A DNA stretch of 64,000 nt, taken from the NCBI GenBank assembly GCA_949710005.1, contig OX453287.1:15857560-15921559 (forward strand), written 5' to 3'. Positions within the stretch are counted from its first letter, which is position 1. Each line of letters starts with the position of its first letter. Origin of the DNA: Ricordea florida. Taxonomy: Eukaryota > Cnidaria > Anthozoa > Corallimorpharia > Ricordeidae. Below the pieces are notes generated by a model. The model worked only from the letters and a program-made list of their open reading frames with translations. It was not told the origin of the DNA and searched no databases. Positions 34,320 to 44,330 of this stretch are shown here, piece by piece. Both the position numbers and the translations under genes were made by a program.

Positions 34320-34811
34320 AGAATACTCGATTATAAGATTACAAGTTGTACCAGGGATAAGCGACCACGACATTGTCCTCTTCACTGTGAACACAACCTG
34401 TAAGAAGAGAAAGAATGTCAAACGCAAGATTTACTTCAGAAAGAAGGCTGATACCGACCGAATTAAGGAAGAGTTAAAGAAATTGGCCAGCGATGTTAAT
34501 TTGAATAACGAAAGCAAAACAGTGGATGAAAAGTGGAACGAATTTGCATTTGGCGTACATCGCATTATGGATGCTCATATTCCACACAAGATGTCCAGCT
34601 CACGCTATAACCTACCCTGGTTTAACCGCTCCTTGAGACGGCAGTCGAGAGCCAAACAGAGGCTATACAACAAAGCTAAAAGATCAGGAAATTCATCACA
34701 CTGGCATCAGTTTCGTACCGCCAGGAAACGCATGCACCAAAGCCTAAAAACCGCCAGAGACAGTTACGTGTGACTTTCTCGGTGAAGCTATCGAAGAAAA
34801 TCCAAAGCTTA
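34320..34811 (+). pseudogene. LINE fragment: end of endonuclease and linker
   Basis: Translation gives ISDHDIVLF, the last conserved block of the AP-endonuclease domain of jockey/CR1-type LINEs. A basic linker follows with PWFN-RSLRRQ and AKQRLYNKAKR. A frame break occurs near 34770, after which CDFLGEAIEENPKL continues in another frame. The 5' part of the LINE is missing. The next expected LINE segment is found at 44331, beyond the inverted-repeat-bounded insert. Confidence 0.75.
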
Positions 34812-34815
34812 TATA

Positions 34816-34874
34816 TGGCCCATGAGGGCCATATATAAGCCCACAGAGGCCATAGCCCATCAGGCATTTCGACT
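34816..34874. repeat. Left terminal inverted repeat of the 9.3-kb segment
   Basis: The tip TGGCCCATGAGGGCCA is itself palindromic. The repeat runs to CATTTCGACT and matches the inverse of 44056-44110. Confidence 0.85.
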
Positions 34875-34949
34875 CTAGGTATCGCCAATGTATTCTGTGA
34901 TAGTAATTGTTTTTGTGCATGTGCCTAACACAATCGGTATTTCTACGAA

Positions 34950-36139
34950 ATGTCGAAGCGGAAAAAGCAGGATTGGGATGCGTTTAGAGCGAGAGTGGGC
35001 AAGAAAAGAGCAGGGAACAGCAAAACAGAGTCAAATGGATTTGAATTTCTAACAGTGTAACGCCTTTCCTCATCTGTTGAAGGCAAGTGCCAAAAATATT
35101 CACGTATCGGTGCACTGACCTTGGTTCCCCTCGATTGCGAAGCCACGCTCCAAAATATTAAAGAAGCATGCAAAAAACACTTCCAGCTTACCGATACGGA
35201 GTGTGATTTGCTTGCTGGTGAAAGGGGACCATCTTACACCGACACAAGCCAAATAAAGAATTGGAAATTGCTTCACATCAGATTTATCGAACCTGGTACT
35301 GCAAGGCCAGATGCCCCGAATCGACGACGTGATCGGCTTGACGAATTTCCTCAGTCAGCACCCGCCGGCGCGAGCCCAAGCAAGTCTGTGAGAGTAGAAG
35401 GTATAAATCCCCCCAAAAAATCCATGATGGCTGCAACCATGCCGTTGAGTTCAATGGAAAGGAATGGCTTGGAAAGGTAATTACTCCCAAAACTGATTTT
35501 GTTACTTTGACACTTGAGGAGTTTTCTGTCAAGGACATGACATGGTTCGAACCATTTCAAGCAAGATTTTCGTTACAAAAGGAAAAATTTGCTAGCGGGA
35601 CCTTCCGCAATGCTTATGAGGCAAATGCACTGTCAGGAATTCGGGATGGAAAGTATGTATTGAAAAAGATGAAGGAAGACCAAATTCGTGACATTGAGGA
35701 GTTGTTTAATAGTTTAGAAGGTCATACACGTAAAGCTGTTCAAATGAATTCGCTGGCCCGCAATTTTGGGCAAGATTTCCGCACAGGTCCCTACTTCATT
35801 ATGCATGCCGCAGATGAATTGTTTAGGATAATGCACGTGTAAACATTTCTTGTTATTAAGAGAATGGAACAGTATGGCAACAGCATGCATAATGAAGTAG
35901 AGACCTGTGCGGAAATCATTCCCAATTTTGCGAAGAACTTAGAACTGGAGAAGCCACAGGAGTTTGGTGACACATTCTCCTACACGAAAGTTTTCTTAGG
36001 CAAACTAAACAGGGAGTATGTAACTGTTGAAAAGTTTTTGGACGACACCATCCCATTCTCCAAGTATGTTAACAATACAGGAGACATCAACCGTGATGGA
36101 AGTGAAGTCTCTCTAAAAGCAGAGACCTTTGTCCATTGA
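34950..36139 (+). pseudogene. Broken alpha-kinase gene (MHCK/eEF2K-type), intronless
   Basis: Four reading-frame pieces follow in order: 34950-35059 (starts MSKRKKQDW, basic), about 35062-35480 (N-terminal domain with ERGPSY), 35448-35842 and 35864-36139. The last two carry alpha-kinase landmarks: FASGTFRNAYEA, KYVLKK with the presumed ATP-site Lys, and TVEKFL...KYVNNTGDI. The frame ends at KAETFVH, before the Asp-Gln-Gly catalytic block and zinc-binding C-terminus normal for the family. Frames break near 35059, 35450 and 35850. Members of this family phosphorylate Ser/Thr; this copy should be inactive. The absence of introns and the position inside the inverted repeats suggest capture or retroposition. 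Confidence 0.75.
35781..35910. repeat. Inverted duplication inside the alpha-kinase relic
   Basis: ACTTCATTATGCATGC near 35790-35809 recurs inverted near 35882-35900 with its GCACAGGTC extension. The arms are about 29 bp and the loop about 70 bp. The loop adds non-homologous residues and breaks the kinase frame, so the inversion is secondary. Confidence 0.8.
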
Positions 36140-36142
36140 GCG

Positions 36143-36318
36143 ATGTAGCAGCTCTCCAAAGGTCTCTTTTGATTGGCTAATACCTTATTCTTTAGTTTTA
36201 TTAATTTTTATCTCTCCTTGTACTTTTTGAATGTAGCAGCTCTCCAAAGGTCTCTTTTGATTGGCTAATACCTTATTCTCTGGTTTTATTAATTTTTATC
36301 TCTCCTTGTAATTTTCTT
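36143..36318. repeat. 88-bp tandem duplication after the kinase stop
   Basis: The block beginning ATGTAGCAGCTCTCC occurs at 36143 and 36231. AGAGACCTTTG at the kinase end pairs with CAAAGGTCTCT in the first unit, so the truncated gene ends in a short hairpin. Confidence 0.85.
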
Positions 36319-36529
36319 AACCTGAGTTGGTGTTTGATAGTTGATTGTCATTTAACGAGAACGGACACCTAGAGATGGAAAGCAAGCATTGCTTATAGAG
36401 AGCGTTACGCACAAAGATCAGTACCTAATTATAAGGTAGCCTGCCTAGCATGCATCCAAAAGAGAAGAGGAAGGAGATAAGGCGATAGAGGAAAAAGAGT
36501 GGCTTTCTCCCTATCCTCTCCCTCTCCCA

Positions 36530-37368
36530 TGTGTTGCAAGGGTTTAAAGTGTTGCAAGGGTTTCAAGTGTTGCAAGGGTTCCAAGTGTTGCAAGGGTTCC
36601 AAGTGTTGCAAGGGTTTCAAGCGTCGCAAGGATTTCAAGCGTCGCAAGGGTTTCAAGCGTCGCAAGGGTTTCAAGCGTTGCAAGAGTTTCAAGCGTTGCA
36701 AGGGTTCCAAGCGTTGCAAGGGTTCCAAGCGTTGCAAGGGTTTCAAGTGTCGCAAGGTTTTCAAGCGTTGCAAGGGTTTCAAGCGTTGCAAGGGTTCCAA
36801 GCGTTGCAAGGGTTCCAAGCGTTGCAAGGGTTTCAAGCGTTGCAAGGGTTCCATGCGTTGCAAGGGTTCCAAGCGTTGCAAGGGTTTCCACCGTCGCAAG
36901 GTTTTCAAGTGTCGCAAGGTTTTCAAGCGTTGCAAGGGTTTCAAGCGTTGCAAGGGTTCCAAGCGTTGCAAGGGTTCCAAGCGTTGCAAGGGTTTCAAGC
37001 GTTGCAAGGGTTCCATGCGTTGCAAGGGTTCCAAGCGTTGCAAGGGTTTCCACCGTCGCAAGGTTTTCAAGTGTTGCAAGGGTTTCAAGCGTTGCAAGGG
37101 TTCCAAGCGTTGCAAGGGTTCCAAGCGTTGCAAGGGTTCCAAGCGTTGCTGGCAAGGGTTCCAAGCGTTGCAAGGGTTCCAAGCGTTGCAAGGGTTTCAA
37201 GCGTTGCAAGGGTTTCAAGCGTTGCAAGGGTTTCAAGCGTTGCAAGAGTTTCAAGCGTTGCAAGGGTTCCAAGCGTTGCAATGGTTCCAGGCGTTGCAAG
37301 GGTTTCAAGCGTCGCAAGGGTTTCAAGCGTCGCAAGGGTTTCAAGCGTTTCAAGGGTTTAAAGGAATA
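36530..37368. repeat. 18-bp minisatellite, about 46 units
   Basis: The unit is close to AAGCGTTGCAAGGGTT(C/T)C. Because 18 is a multiple of 3, frames on both strands stay open for 240-290 codons and encode hexapeptide repeats such as KRCKGS or LQGFQA. A 9-unit, 162-bp higher-order period is visible: variant units with CCATGCG occur at 36851 and 37013, each followed by the CCACCGTCGC variant. Confidence 0.95.
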
Positions 37369-37379
37369 TGGTAAGCTCT

Positions 37380-38680
37380 TAAATCACAATAACAGATGAA
37401 AAGAAAACATAGAATAAAGCGAAGCCCCCCAAATAATCAAACTATATCTTACTATTCTGTGGATAACATGGCTACTTAAAGTCAAGGATCCGAGCCTCTC
37501 GGCTAAAATAAGTCCAGGAGATTTAGTTTCGAAAAATGCTGTGCGCTGTGTCGATGGGAAGGTAAAACACCCATATAGATTATCAACCACAAGATCAATA
37601 AGGTAAATCAGCCACCGTGAAATATTCAAAGACCGACGTTTCGAGCTTTAACCCTTCGTCAGAGTGATTCAGGAAATAGTAGTGAAAGGTGCATTTTCTA
37701 TATGGAGGGAGGAGCTACGTCATTTGTGGGATTCAGGCAACGGAATAATATGGCTAAATTAGGGGAATGAAATTAAAGCGTTCGTTGATTCCACAGGGAC
37801 TATATATAAAAGGTGCCAATTTGCAAGATAAATTTCTGCTACATGTTTTTCCGGCCTTCAGAGAAAGGCCGCAAACCGGCATGTCTTTTTGAAAGTGGTT
37901 GAAAGAGTTGAAATGGTATTAGGTTTATGAATTTTGGGTTCTAAATAAATGACTGAAGAGCTGCCGAAAGGATCGAATAAGCGTACCCATTTGTACATGT
38001 ACGTATACTGTAGACAAGGTTGATAAGTGTAGGAAAATCATCCAGTTAAAAGATATAGAAGAATATATCACGAATGATGTAGGAAAAAAATCCGTCTGAC
38101 GATAGCGTAAGCTCTCCGAGTTAAATCTTATCTTTGTCAAGTAACTAAAAACTAAAACTGTCAGCCCCAAAACGATAAACCAGTGAGCAACACTTTTGAG
38201 AACCTCTCGAGTTGTAAAATTGTTTAATTGTCTCCTACTCTCAGGGGCTGTTTACCTGGAGGGAGGAAAAGTATAGAGGGCGGATTATGCAACGAAGCAA
38301 CAACTTTTTTTTGTTTTACATGTAAAAATTTGTACGTGTCCCTAACGATGGGTTCTTCCTGCAACTAGGATCTTCCCAGCTAAGAGGAAGAAATATCATC
38401 TTAGTACCAAGAAAACTGCTTTCGTTATGGCGGCGGATTATTCAGTGAGCAATCTTCAATCTAAGAACAGGGTGTGTCTCCTTCCCGCACCCCACTTTTT
38501 CAAGAAGAAAAAACAAATCAAAAGTTAGCTTGGATGACTTGTGAATTTCGGCACGAGATGAACCGACGATACAACTGATCTCTTTGAGCTCAGATCAGTT
38601 GCGTTGCATTATAAGATTTACTTCATGTGCATTTATCACATTCGTCTCTTTCACCAGAACATAATAATACACAATTTACT
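37380..38680 (-). repeat. Unassigned, with Penelope-type border motif
   Basis: On the minus strand about 37620-37666 reads CTCTGACGAAGGGTTAAAG then CTCGAAACGTCGGTC, the motif also seen at 5.8, 30.7, 32.6 and 52.4 kb. It is followed by a sequence rich in frames without recognised domains. Nothing else is assigned here. Confidence 0.45.
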
Positions 38681-38689
38681 AGCCCCTAA

Positions 38690-38840
38690 CATTGGTGGCT
38701 TAATAGCTTAGTTGGTTACACCTTCGCACCTGTATCAAGGGGTCACGCCTTCAAATCCCGTTGAACTCCTGAATTTTCTTCAGGCTTCTTAAGCAGTTGC
38801 ACGAATTGCGCTCATAACTGCTTGGATCATTCTTCATTTG
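38690..38840 (+). mobile_element. tRNA-derived SINE (family B)
   Basis: The A-box-like TAGCTTAGTTGG and B-box-like CCTTCAAATCCCG make a tRNA head of about 75 bp. It is followed by TCCTGAATTTTCTTCAGGCTTC and AACTGCTTGGATCATTC. A degenerate relative lies at 18.6 kb. Confidence 0.7.
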
Positions 38841-38868
38841 AGCTCTCTATAAAGGTGGCGATTTCAAG

Positions 38869-39101
38869 TAAGGGCGCTGTTACACTGTTCAATTTTTCGT
38901 GCAACTTGTCTGTCAAGTCGCACGAAAGCAATGTAACATAACTTGCAACGGCTGCAACCGTTGCGCGAAAAGTTACAGAAACTGTTGCGGAAAGTAGAAC
39001 ACGATTCAAGCAACGTTCCGATTCGTCACGTAGTCACATTAGTCCGTTGCCAACTGTAAACACTAGGGAAACGTTCAAGTGCACAGTGTGACGGCGCCTT
39101 A
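38869..39101. mobile_element. MITE with TAAGGGCGC termini
   Basis: The ends are TAAGGGCGCTGTTACACTG and an inverted near-copy finishing GGCGCCTTA at 39101. The 233-bp interior contains further inverted phrases around GTTGCGCGAAAAG. No coding content. Confidence 0.65.
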
Positions 39102-39109
39102 AATGCCCA

Positions 39110-39247
39110 GAGCAATGGTCTGATTACAAACGAGTCAGGAATGAAGTTAAATCTGATCTACGAAAAGCTAAAGCATCCACGGTATTTTTCCAACATCTTA
39201 AAGTCAACCCCTCTCGCGCATACTGGAATTTTCGTAAGTTCGGCTAA
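39110..39247 (+). pseudogene. LINE linker scrap
   Basis: A 45-codon frame reads EQWSDYKRVRNEVKSDLRKA and later NPSRAYWNFRKF. This matches the region between endonuclease and reverse transcriptase of jockey/CR1-type LINEs. It abuts the MITE ending at 39101 and ends at a stop. Confidence 0.6.
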
Positions 39248-39980
39248 TATAAATCCAAGGTCCAAAATGAAAAAAGATACGGCACCCTGAAATTCATATA
39301 CACGGGATCTTTATGGCTATTTGTTCGTTACAGTTGTCACAGTCAATACCTCATTTCAGGTACATTTCTTTTCCATGGAGAAGTATGGGGATTATAAATG
39401 TGTCCAATAAACATATCGTCATCAGAAAGTCGATTCTTATGTCTTTTCATAATTCACATATACTAGACAGCTTGTTAACTACGAGTGTGGAAGGGGTACC
39501 ATTTGCGATGGAGAAGAGAAGAGCTCCTGACTTGGGTCAATACCACCTCCGCCCTGGGTGGTTCTTTACAAACTGCGAGCCAGCGAGCCATCATGTGAGC
39601 CATACAAGCGACATATTAGTTTAGTTCCCAGTCTGTTTTTCTTTTTTCAGCTTTTGGCTATTTGGCACGAGTTTTCGTTATCGTCGCCCTCTTTTGAATA
39701 TCGTTTTGTTATTTGCCTTCATCTTTTTCATCGTTTTGTTAAGATAACTTTTTGTTTTGTTTTGTAGTCGTTTAAACTTTTAGATTAGTGTAGTCGCAAA
39801 CGATTTAAATTCATGCATATCATTTAAATTCTATTGCAGGTCATGGCAACGACGTCAACAAAGCATCCTGGAGGCCAATAAACGGACATTACGTTATGAC
39901 CCGCCTGCTTCGAGAATTCTATATTGTTACTGTTTTGCAAAGTTGTAAAGCTTACATTAAAAAAAGCTATTTTATAGACG

Positions 39981-40531
39981 GTTGAAATTTCCGATAAGGA
40001 AACAACATTCCTGGACACCTACATCTACAAAGGGGAAAGATTCGACAGAGACGCAATCCCGACGCAATCCTGGATGTGCGTACTCATTTCAAACCAACCG
40101 AGACATTTCAGTATACCCATTTTACTTCCTGTCACCCGCAAGGAGTTAAGAAAGGCTTCATTAAAGGGGAAGCCCTCCGACTCCTCAGAACAAACTCTTC
40201 CAAAATAATATTCGAAGACAAAATTACAAATTTCAAAGCGCATCTGCTACAGAGGGGTTTCCCAGAGGATCTTATTAACACAACCCTCTCAGAGGTGAAC
40301 TTCAAAGACAGGAAACTAGCCCTTCAACAGAAACCAAAGACAAACCAACGAATCTTGCCTTTTGTCATGCAATACCAACCATCAGTGCCAAACCTAAAGC
40401 AAATTCTCATGAAAAACTGGCATTTAATAGAACAACAACCATTACTGAGCGGAATCTACAAAAATCCGCCCCTCGTATCTTATAAAAGAGGGCGGTCGCT
40501 CAAAGACATACTCGTGAGAGCCAAACTATAA
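39981..40531 (+). pseudogene. Penelope-like reverse transcriptase, C-terminal part
   Basis: The frame reads TTFLDTYIYKGERF, then after a frame break ILDVRTHFKPTETFQYTHF, HPQGVKKGFIKGEALRLLR, and ends SLKDILVRAKL. These blocks are typical of the palm-to-thumb region of Penelope-like elements in animals. The break coincides with an 11-base tandem duplication (GACGCAATCCC twice) near 40050. The catalytic YADD block and the GIY-YIG endonuclease are absent, so it is a dead fragment. Confidence 0.8.
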
Positions 40532-40589
40532 AAAGGTTATTTTGAACACGCGCTGGGGAGTCGTGTAGGCCTGTCAACCCTATTTTACA

Positions 40590-40766
40590 CTAACAATCGC
40601 CTTGGCTAAACAGTAACACACTCTTGGGAGCATTTAATTTTTGCTTTTTTTCACTGGGGGCAAAGTCTCCTCCAAGAAAATAATTGCACTGGTCACACTT
40701 CTCTGGCTTACAACGGTTGTTGAATGACTTGTTGCATCCAGGACATAAGGTTTGCCCTCGTTTACT
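40590..40766 (-). CDS. Possible cysteine-rich exon fragment
   Basis: After a possible acceptor (TATCTTGCAG) a minus-strand frame reads TLCPGCNKSFNN, then CKPEKCDQC and YFLGGDFAPSEKK. Two CxxC pairs suggest a zinc-ribbon-like module. It is probably one exon of a mobile-element or lineage-specific gene. No neighbouring exon was found, and the product is not recognised. Confidence 0.4.
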   Translation of the reverse strand, partial: SKRGQTLCPGCNKSFNNRCKPEKCDQCNYFLGGDFAPSEKKQKLNAPKSVLLFSQGDC

Positions 40767-41051
40767 CTGCAAGATAATACACAGTAATGGGCTAAGCTGC
40801 AGCATATACAATATGATAATTCTCATCTACTCTCCTTCGCATGTGCTTGAGCTGAAGTGGACACTGTTTCAATAGATACAAAGATTTTGCTGTGCAGAGT
40901 AGGTCGCAGTGTAGATCGCTGACATTTTCTAACCCCTTTTATTAAATTCTAACTAATTAAAGCAAAGAAATTGATTGCTAGGCATGTGCCAGATTTAATC
41001 GATAGTTTAATGCATGCATGTGAGATGCGACGTATGATCACGATCGAATTA

Positions 41052-41570
41052 TGCACCTATCAATGTTAAGCCGCAGGGGGGGGAGGCCGGGTATAGGCGG
41101 GGGATTTGACGTAATAAGTCTGTCCGTGGTAGGGACTTTTGATCATTCGTCGAGTCCCGGGGGTCGGGACTTTTGACTTTAACCGTTAGTAGCCTGGGCT
41201 CCACCGACGCCATCTTGGATTTTCGGCGCACGGAGAACTGGTAACCAGCAGACATCAAAATGGAGGCTGCGTCGGTTTCCGTGAAGAAGGTAAGAAATCT
41301 GTGAAATTTTGTCGCTTAAAGAGCCCATGGGGCTGTTTCTTGCCTTTTTAACTTTATATAAATTTCTGTATATCCCTATTTTAATTCTTGTTTGACCAAT
41401 GCCTTGACCTTTTTCTGGAGGGGGGGGGATGGGGAATTTGCACTCTTTTGACCAGCGATAACGTCCCTGGGGTCGGGCATTTGAACAGAAAAAATGATCT
41501 GAGTTCAAATCCCCCGCCTATGCCCGGCCTCCCCCCCCCCCCCCCCAGCAGCTTAACATTGATAGGTGCA
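41052..41570. mobile_element. TIR element with TTA duplication, carrying a first-exon-like cargo
   Basis: The ends TGCACCTATCAATGTTAAGC and its inverse are flanked on both sides by TTA (41049-41051 and 41571-41573). Subterminal G- and C-runs and GGCGGGGGATTT continue the arms to about 60 bp. The interior, 41190-41300, resembles the start of a cellular gene. Confidence 0.75.
41260..41289 (+). CDS. Possible captured first coding exon inside the TIR element
   Basis: ATG opens ten codons (MEAASVSVKK) ending exactly at AAG|GTAAGA, a good donor. Forty-two bases upstream is GCCATCTTGG (41209-41218), which matches the YY1 initiator-type motif common at animal promoters. No downstream exon was found within the element. 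It may be a fossil of promoter and exon capture. Confidence 0.3.
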
Positions 41571-41682
41571 TTAAATTCGGCAGTTTCAGATTAAATACAA
41601 CTGTGCTTGACGAATCTGCGAATAAAACTTAAGACTTGGCAGAATTTAAACGTTGATAACGTTGTTAGTTAATAGGAGCAAT

Positions 41683-42228
41683 TACAGAATGCAGGGCCAT
41701 TTTTGAAGCGATATAATTCAGTGGATCGGCGGCTCGTCAGTCGTTTTCAAGGATAAAAGAACGAGTAAGATATATGTTTAAGAGGATAAAAGAACGAGTA
41801 AGGTGTATATTTAAGTGGCTCGACGGCTCGGTGGCTCGTCAGTCGTTTTTAAGATATATATTTAAGTGGCTCGGCGGCTCGTCAGTGGAGCGGAGTGTTT
41901 TAAAAATGGGTAAGGTATAAAATTCAGCTCGGCGGCTCGTCAGTCGTTTTCAAGGATAAAGGAACGAGTAAGATATATGTTTAAGAGGATAAAAGAACGA
42001 GTAAGATATATATTTAAGTGGCTCGACGGCTCGGTGGCTCTTCAGTCGTTTTCAAGATATATATTTAAGTGGCTCGACGGCTCGATGGCTCGTCAGTGGA
42101 GCGGAGTGTTTAAAATATGGGTAAAGTATAAAATTCAGTGTCTCAGCGGCTCGAAGGCTCGTCAGTGACTGACGAGCCGCCGAGCCACCTCAATTAGTAT
42201 AGCTAGAAAAGTGGCCCTGTATTCTGTA
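41683..42228. mobile_element. TIR element filled with GGCTCGTCAGT repeats
   Basis: The ends TACAGAATGCAGGGCCA and TGGCCCTGTATTCTGTA are inverted with one mismatch. The interior repeats GGCTCGTCAGTCG and AAGATATAT(A/G)TTTAAG blocks in several orders. Near the right end CAGTGACTGACGAGCCGCC makes a tight inverted repeat. Confidence 0.75.
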
Positions 42229-42239
42229 GTGTAGCCAGT

Positions 42240-43130
42240 TAATAATATAATGCCAAGATCTAGGAGATTCATAAACACAGAAAAATGACAGTGGTCGAAT
42301 GCATTCATTACTAACACAAGTCCGATTGATCGCCGAGATCGATTAACTTACGTTTAGTTTAAACTTACCATCTTGTAGAACAATACTCCAGGGAGAACAC
42401 GAAAGGAATTATAAGTTAACTCAAACAGCACTCACTCCGGGTGCAAAAGTGAAAGAAAATCACTGTATACACTTAAGCTCCACAAACGTTCTCTTCCAGG
42501 TGCGAATTCTATGACGAATGTTGTAACCGTGATATCAAGTGACAAAGTCTGTCCTCGTGACACCATATGAGCAATATAATTGGTTTGAAACCCTCACAAC
42601 CCTTCATACTATGTGAGCCAATCACAGTAGACTTTAGGATAGCTGTGAGGCCTTTCAGAAAAGGTTATCAATTAATATTGTTAATCAATTTCAAATACTG
42701 TAATCTAATAATTATTATTGCTTGTCCAGTCACTTCATCTGTTATCTTATTGTTACTGTATTACTTATTATTACTGTTGGATCATCATCTCCATGTCTGA
42801 CTGAAAAGATGCTTTAGATCTTGAAAACATCCTGTTTATGCATGTATTATTTTTTATTACAAGTGACAGTATGTGCTAACCTTTACTTTCATATAAATAA
42901 TCCAGGTAGAACCTGCCAATAATTTTGGGACTGCCGGTTGGTGGTCCAAATCCTCAAGAAGTTTATTCTCCTACTGTAAGTGTCTTGACCACCATAAATG
43001 CACAGAGGAAACATGCAGTTTTGATATCCACACATCTTGTCATGACCATCAAGTGACAATGTGAAATTTGGTCCCTATTTCGATATAAAATTAAAAAGGG
43101 TTACACTTCCTGGGACAAAAGAGGGGATAT
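42240..43130. other. Unassigned sequence inside the 9.3-kb segment
   Basis: No frame with recognisable motif is found. It lies between the TIR element ending at 42228 and the minus-strand frames that end in the transposase exon. Confidence 0.4.
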
Positions 43131-43472
43131 TCAGGAGATATTTTGTCTAAATTTTTTCATAAGAATGTTATCCCTCACTCGGATCAGTTGGGCATCTTCA
43201 AGAAGATTTCTTGTGCTAATGATATATACCTCTTGTGGCTTGGGGCAGCTATCTTTGAAAGGGACAGGATAAAGGAGTAGCATGTTTTGGATTCTTTCTT
43301 CTAGACTAAGTAGATTTTCTTTCCTCTGGAATCGGGAAGTGAAGATTTTAAAGGAAACTAATTTTGTTAAACTCTTCGAGTACATTGATCCTGCACTGTA
43401 CTTTGTCCATGATTCGTCGTTTTGGACGATTGTCCTATCTTTGGTGAAGACTTCTCGGCTCATGCCCGACAT
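43131..43472 (-). CDS. Unrecognised minus-strand open frame, 113 codons
   Basis: The frame opens MSGMSREVFTKDR and is Lys/Arg/Ser-rich without a recognised domain. It lies downstream of the transposase exon on the same strand and could be a further exon of that gene. It does not show the DDE blocks expected there. Confidence 0.25.
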   Translation of the reverse strand: MSGMSREVFTKDRTIVQNDESWTKYSAGSMYSKSLTKLVSFKIFTSRFQRKENLLSLEERIQNMLLLYPVPFKDSCPKPQEVYIISTRNLLEDAQLIRVRDNILMKKFRQNIS

Positions 43473-43594
43473 AAGGTAATTTTAATCAACCAATCTACGG
43501 TAGGTGAAATTAAGCATGTCTTGCTTGACTTAAAACGCTCATAAAGGAACTAAACCCGGATCATTAAACTCTAAAAAAGTTGTGGTTTGCTTAC

Positions 43595-44020
43595 GTTTGA
43601 TATAAACACATTCTTTCTCTGTGGCCTTTTAGGTTTCCCAACGCATCCTCTTTCTTCGAGTCCTTGTGGGTTCACCTCGGTCATCATGGCATATACTAGA
43701 TTTCTGGGCACGTTCAAGCCATGAACTTCACGAATTTTCTGATGCAAAGCTCTGTAGCCGAGTAGACTGCCAGGACCGTTATTTTCTTTCTCGACAGCGT
43801 CGCGTACATCGTCAATATCCACGCTATAATCCGTAAACTGGATGCCGAAATATTGGAGTCGACGAGTGAGAGTACGATGGCTCCATGCATACATAGGATA
43901 CCTGATTTGGACTAAGTCTAAATTCTCCTTTCGGCGCAAATTTTGCTTCACATACTTGATCAAATCACCCCTCAAATTCTGATCTTCTTGCCAATCGCTA
44001 TTTCTAACTCTCGTCACCAT
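43595..44020 (-). CDS. First exon of an integrase-like transposase
   Basis: From an ATG 35 bases inside the right inverted repeat, 142 codons run to a good donor (TCAAAC|GTAAGC). The product has a helix-turn-helix-like part (YPMYAWSHRTLTRRLQYFGI) and then LGYRALHQKIREVHGLNVPR, the block preceding the DDE integrase core in a family of integrase-core proteins abundant in cnidarians and fish. Such proteins are transposases of integrase-like DNA transposons. The catalytic core exon is not recognisable downstream, so the gene here is probably incomplete. Its position at the terminus supports that it belongs to the inverted repeats. Confidence 0.65.
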
Positions 44021-44055
44021 TTTGTCTTTCCCGCGCGACTTACAAACTGTGCATA

Positions 44056-44110
44056 AGTCGAAATGCCTGATGGGCTATGGCCTCTGTGGGCTTATGGCCC
44101 TCATGGGCCA
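44056..44110. repeat. Right terminal inverted repeat of the 9.3-kb segment
   Basis: It is the inverse of 34816-34874 lacking an internal ATAT. The tip reads TGGCCCTCATGGGCCA-like, ending at 44110. A further tip-like copy TGGCCCTAATGGGCCA stands at 44312-44327, directly before the LINE resumes. Confidence 0.85.
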
Positions 44111-44311
44111 CGTGCGAATTTTTTTTTTTTAATTTCTAAATAAATTTTTTAATTTTTTTTTTTATTCATTGTTTTTTTTTTAAAAAAAAACAATTACAGT
44201 TTGAAAAAAAAAATAAATAAATAAAATAAACATAAAACTAAAAAAAAAAAAGAGAAAGGAAAAAAAACTAAAAAAAAAAAGAAAAAATTGAAAGATATAA
44301 AAAAAAACTCT
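44111..44311. repeat. Homopolymer-rich T-then-A tract
   Basis: A T-rich half switches to an A-rich half near 44181, after which almost no T or C occurs. It sits between two copies of the palindromic inverted-repeat tip. Confidence 0.85.
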
Positions 44312-44330
44312 ATGGCCCTAATGGGCCACT

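Larger units (their letters stand above)
34816..44110. mobile_element. 9.3-kb segment bounded by ~55-bp inverted repeats, splitting a LINE
   Basis: The left end 34816-34874 and the right end 44056-44110 are inverted copies beginning TGGCCCATGAGGGCCAT and including CACAGAGGCCATAGCCC. A 4-base ATAT difference is the only sizeable gap. The LINE linker stops just to its left and LINE sequence resumes at 44331. Inside, a broken alpha-kinase gene starts 75 bases from the left repeat, and an integrase-like transposase exon starts 35 bases from the right repeat, pointing inward. I infer a composite DNA transposon later filled with other repeats. Matching target duplications are not readable. Confidence 0.6.

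Noticed and set aside
36499-37374. Four long open frames (240-290 codons) on both strands
   Set aside because: They arise from the 18-bp period of the minisatellite; simultaneous openness on both strands argues against coding.
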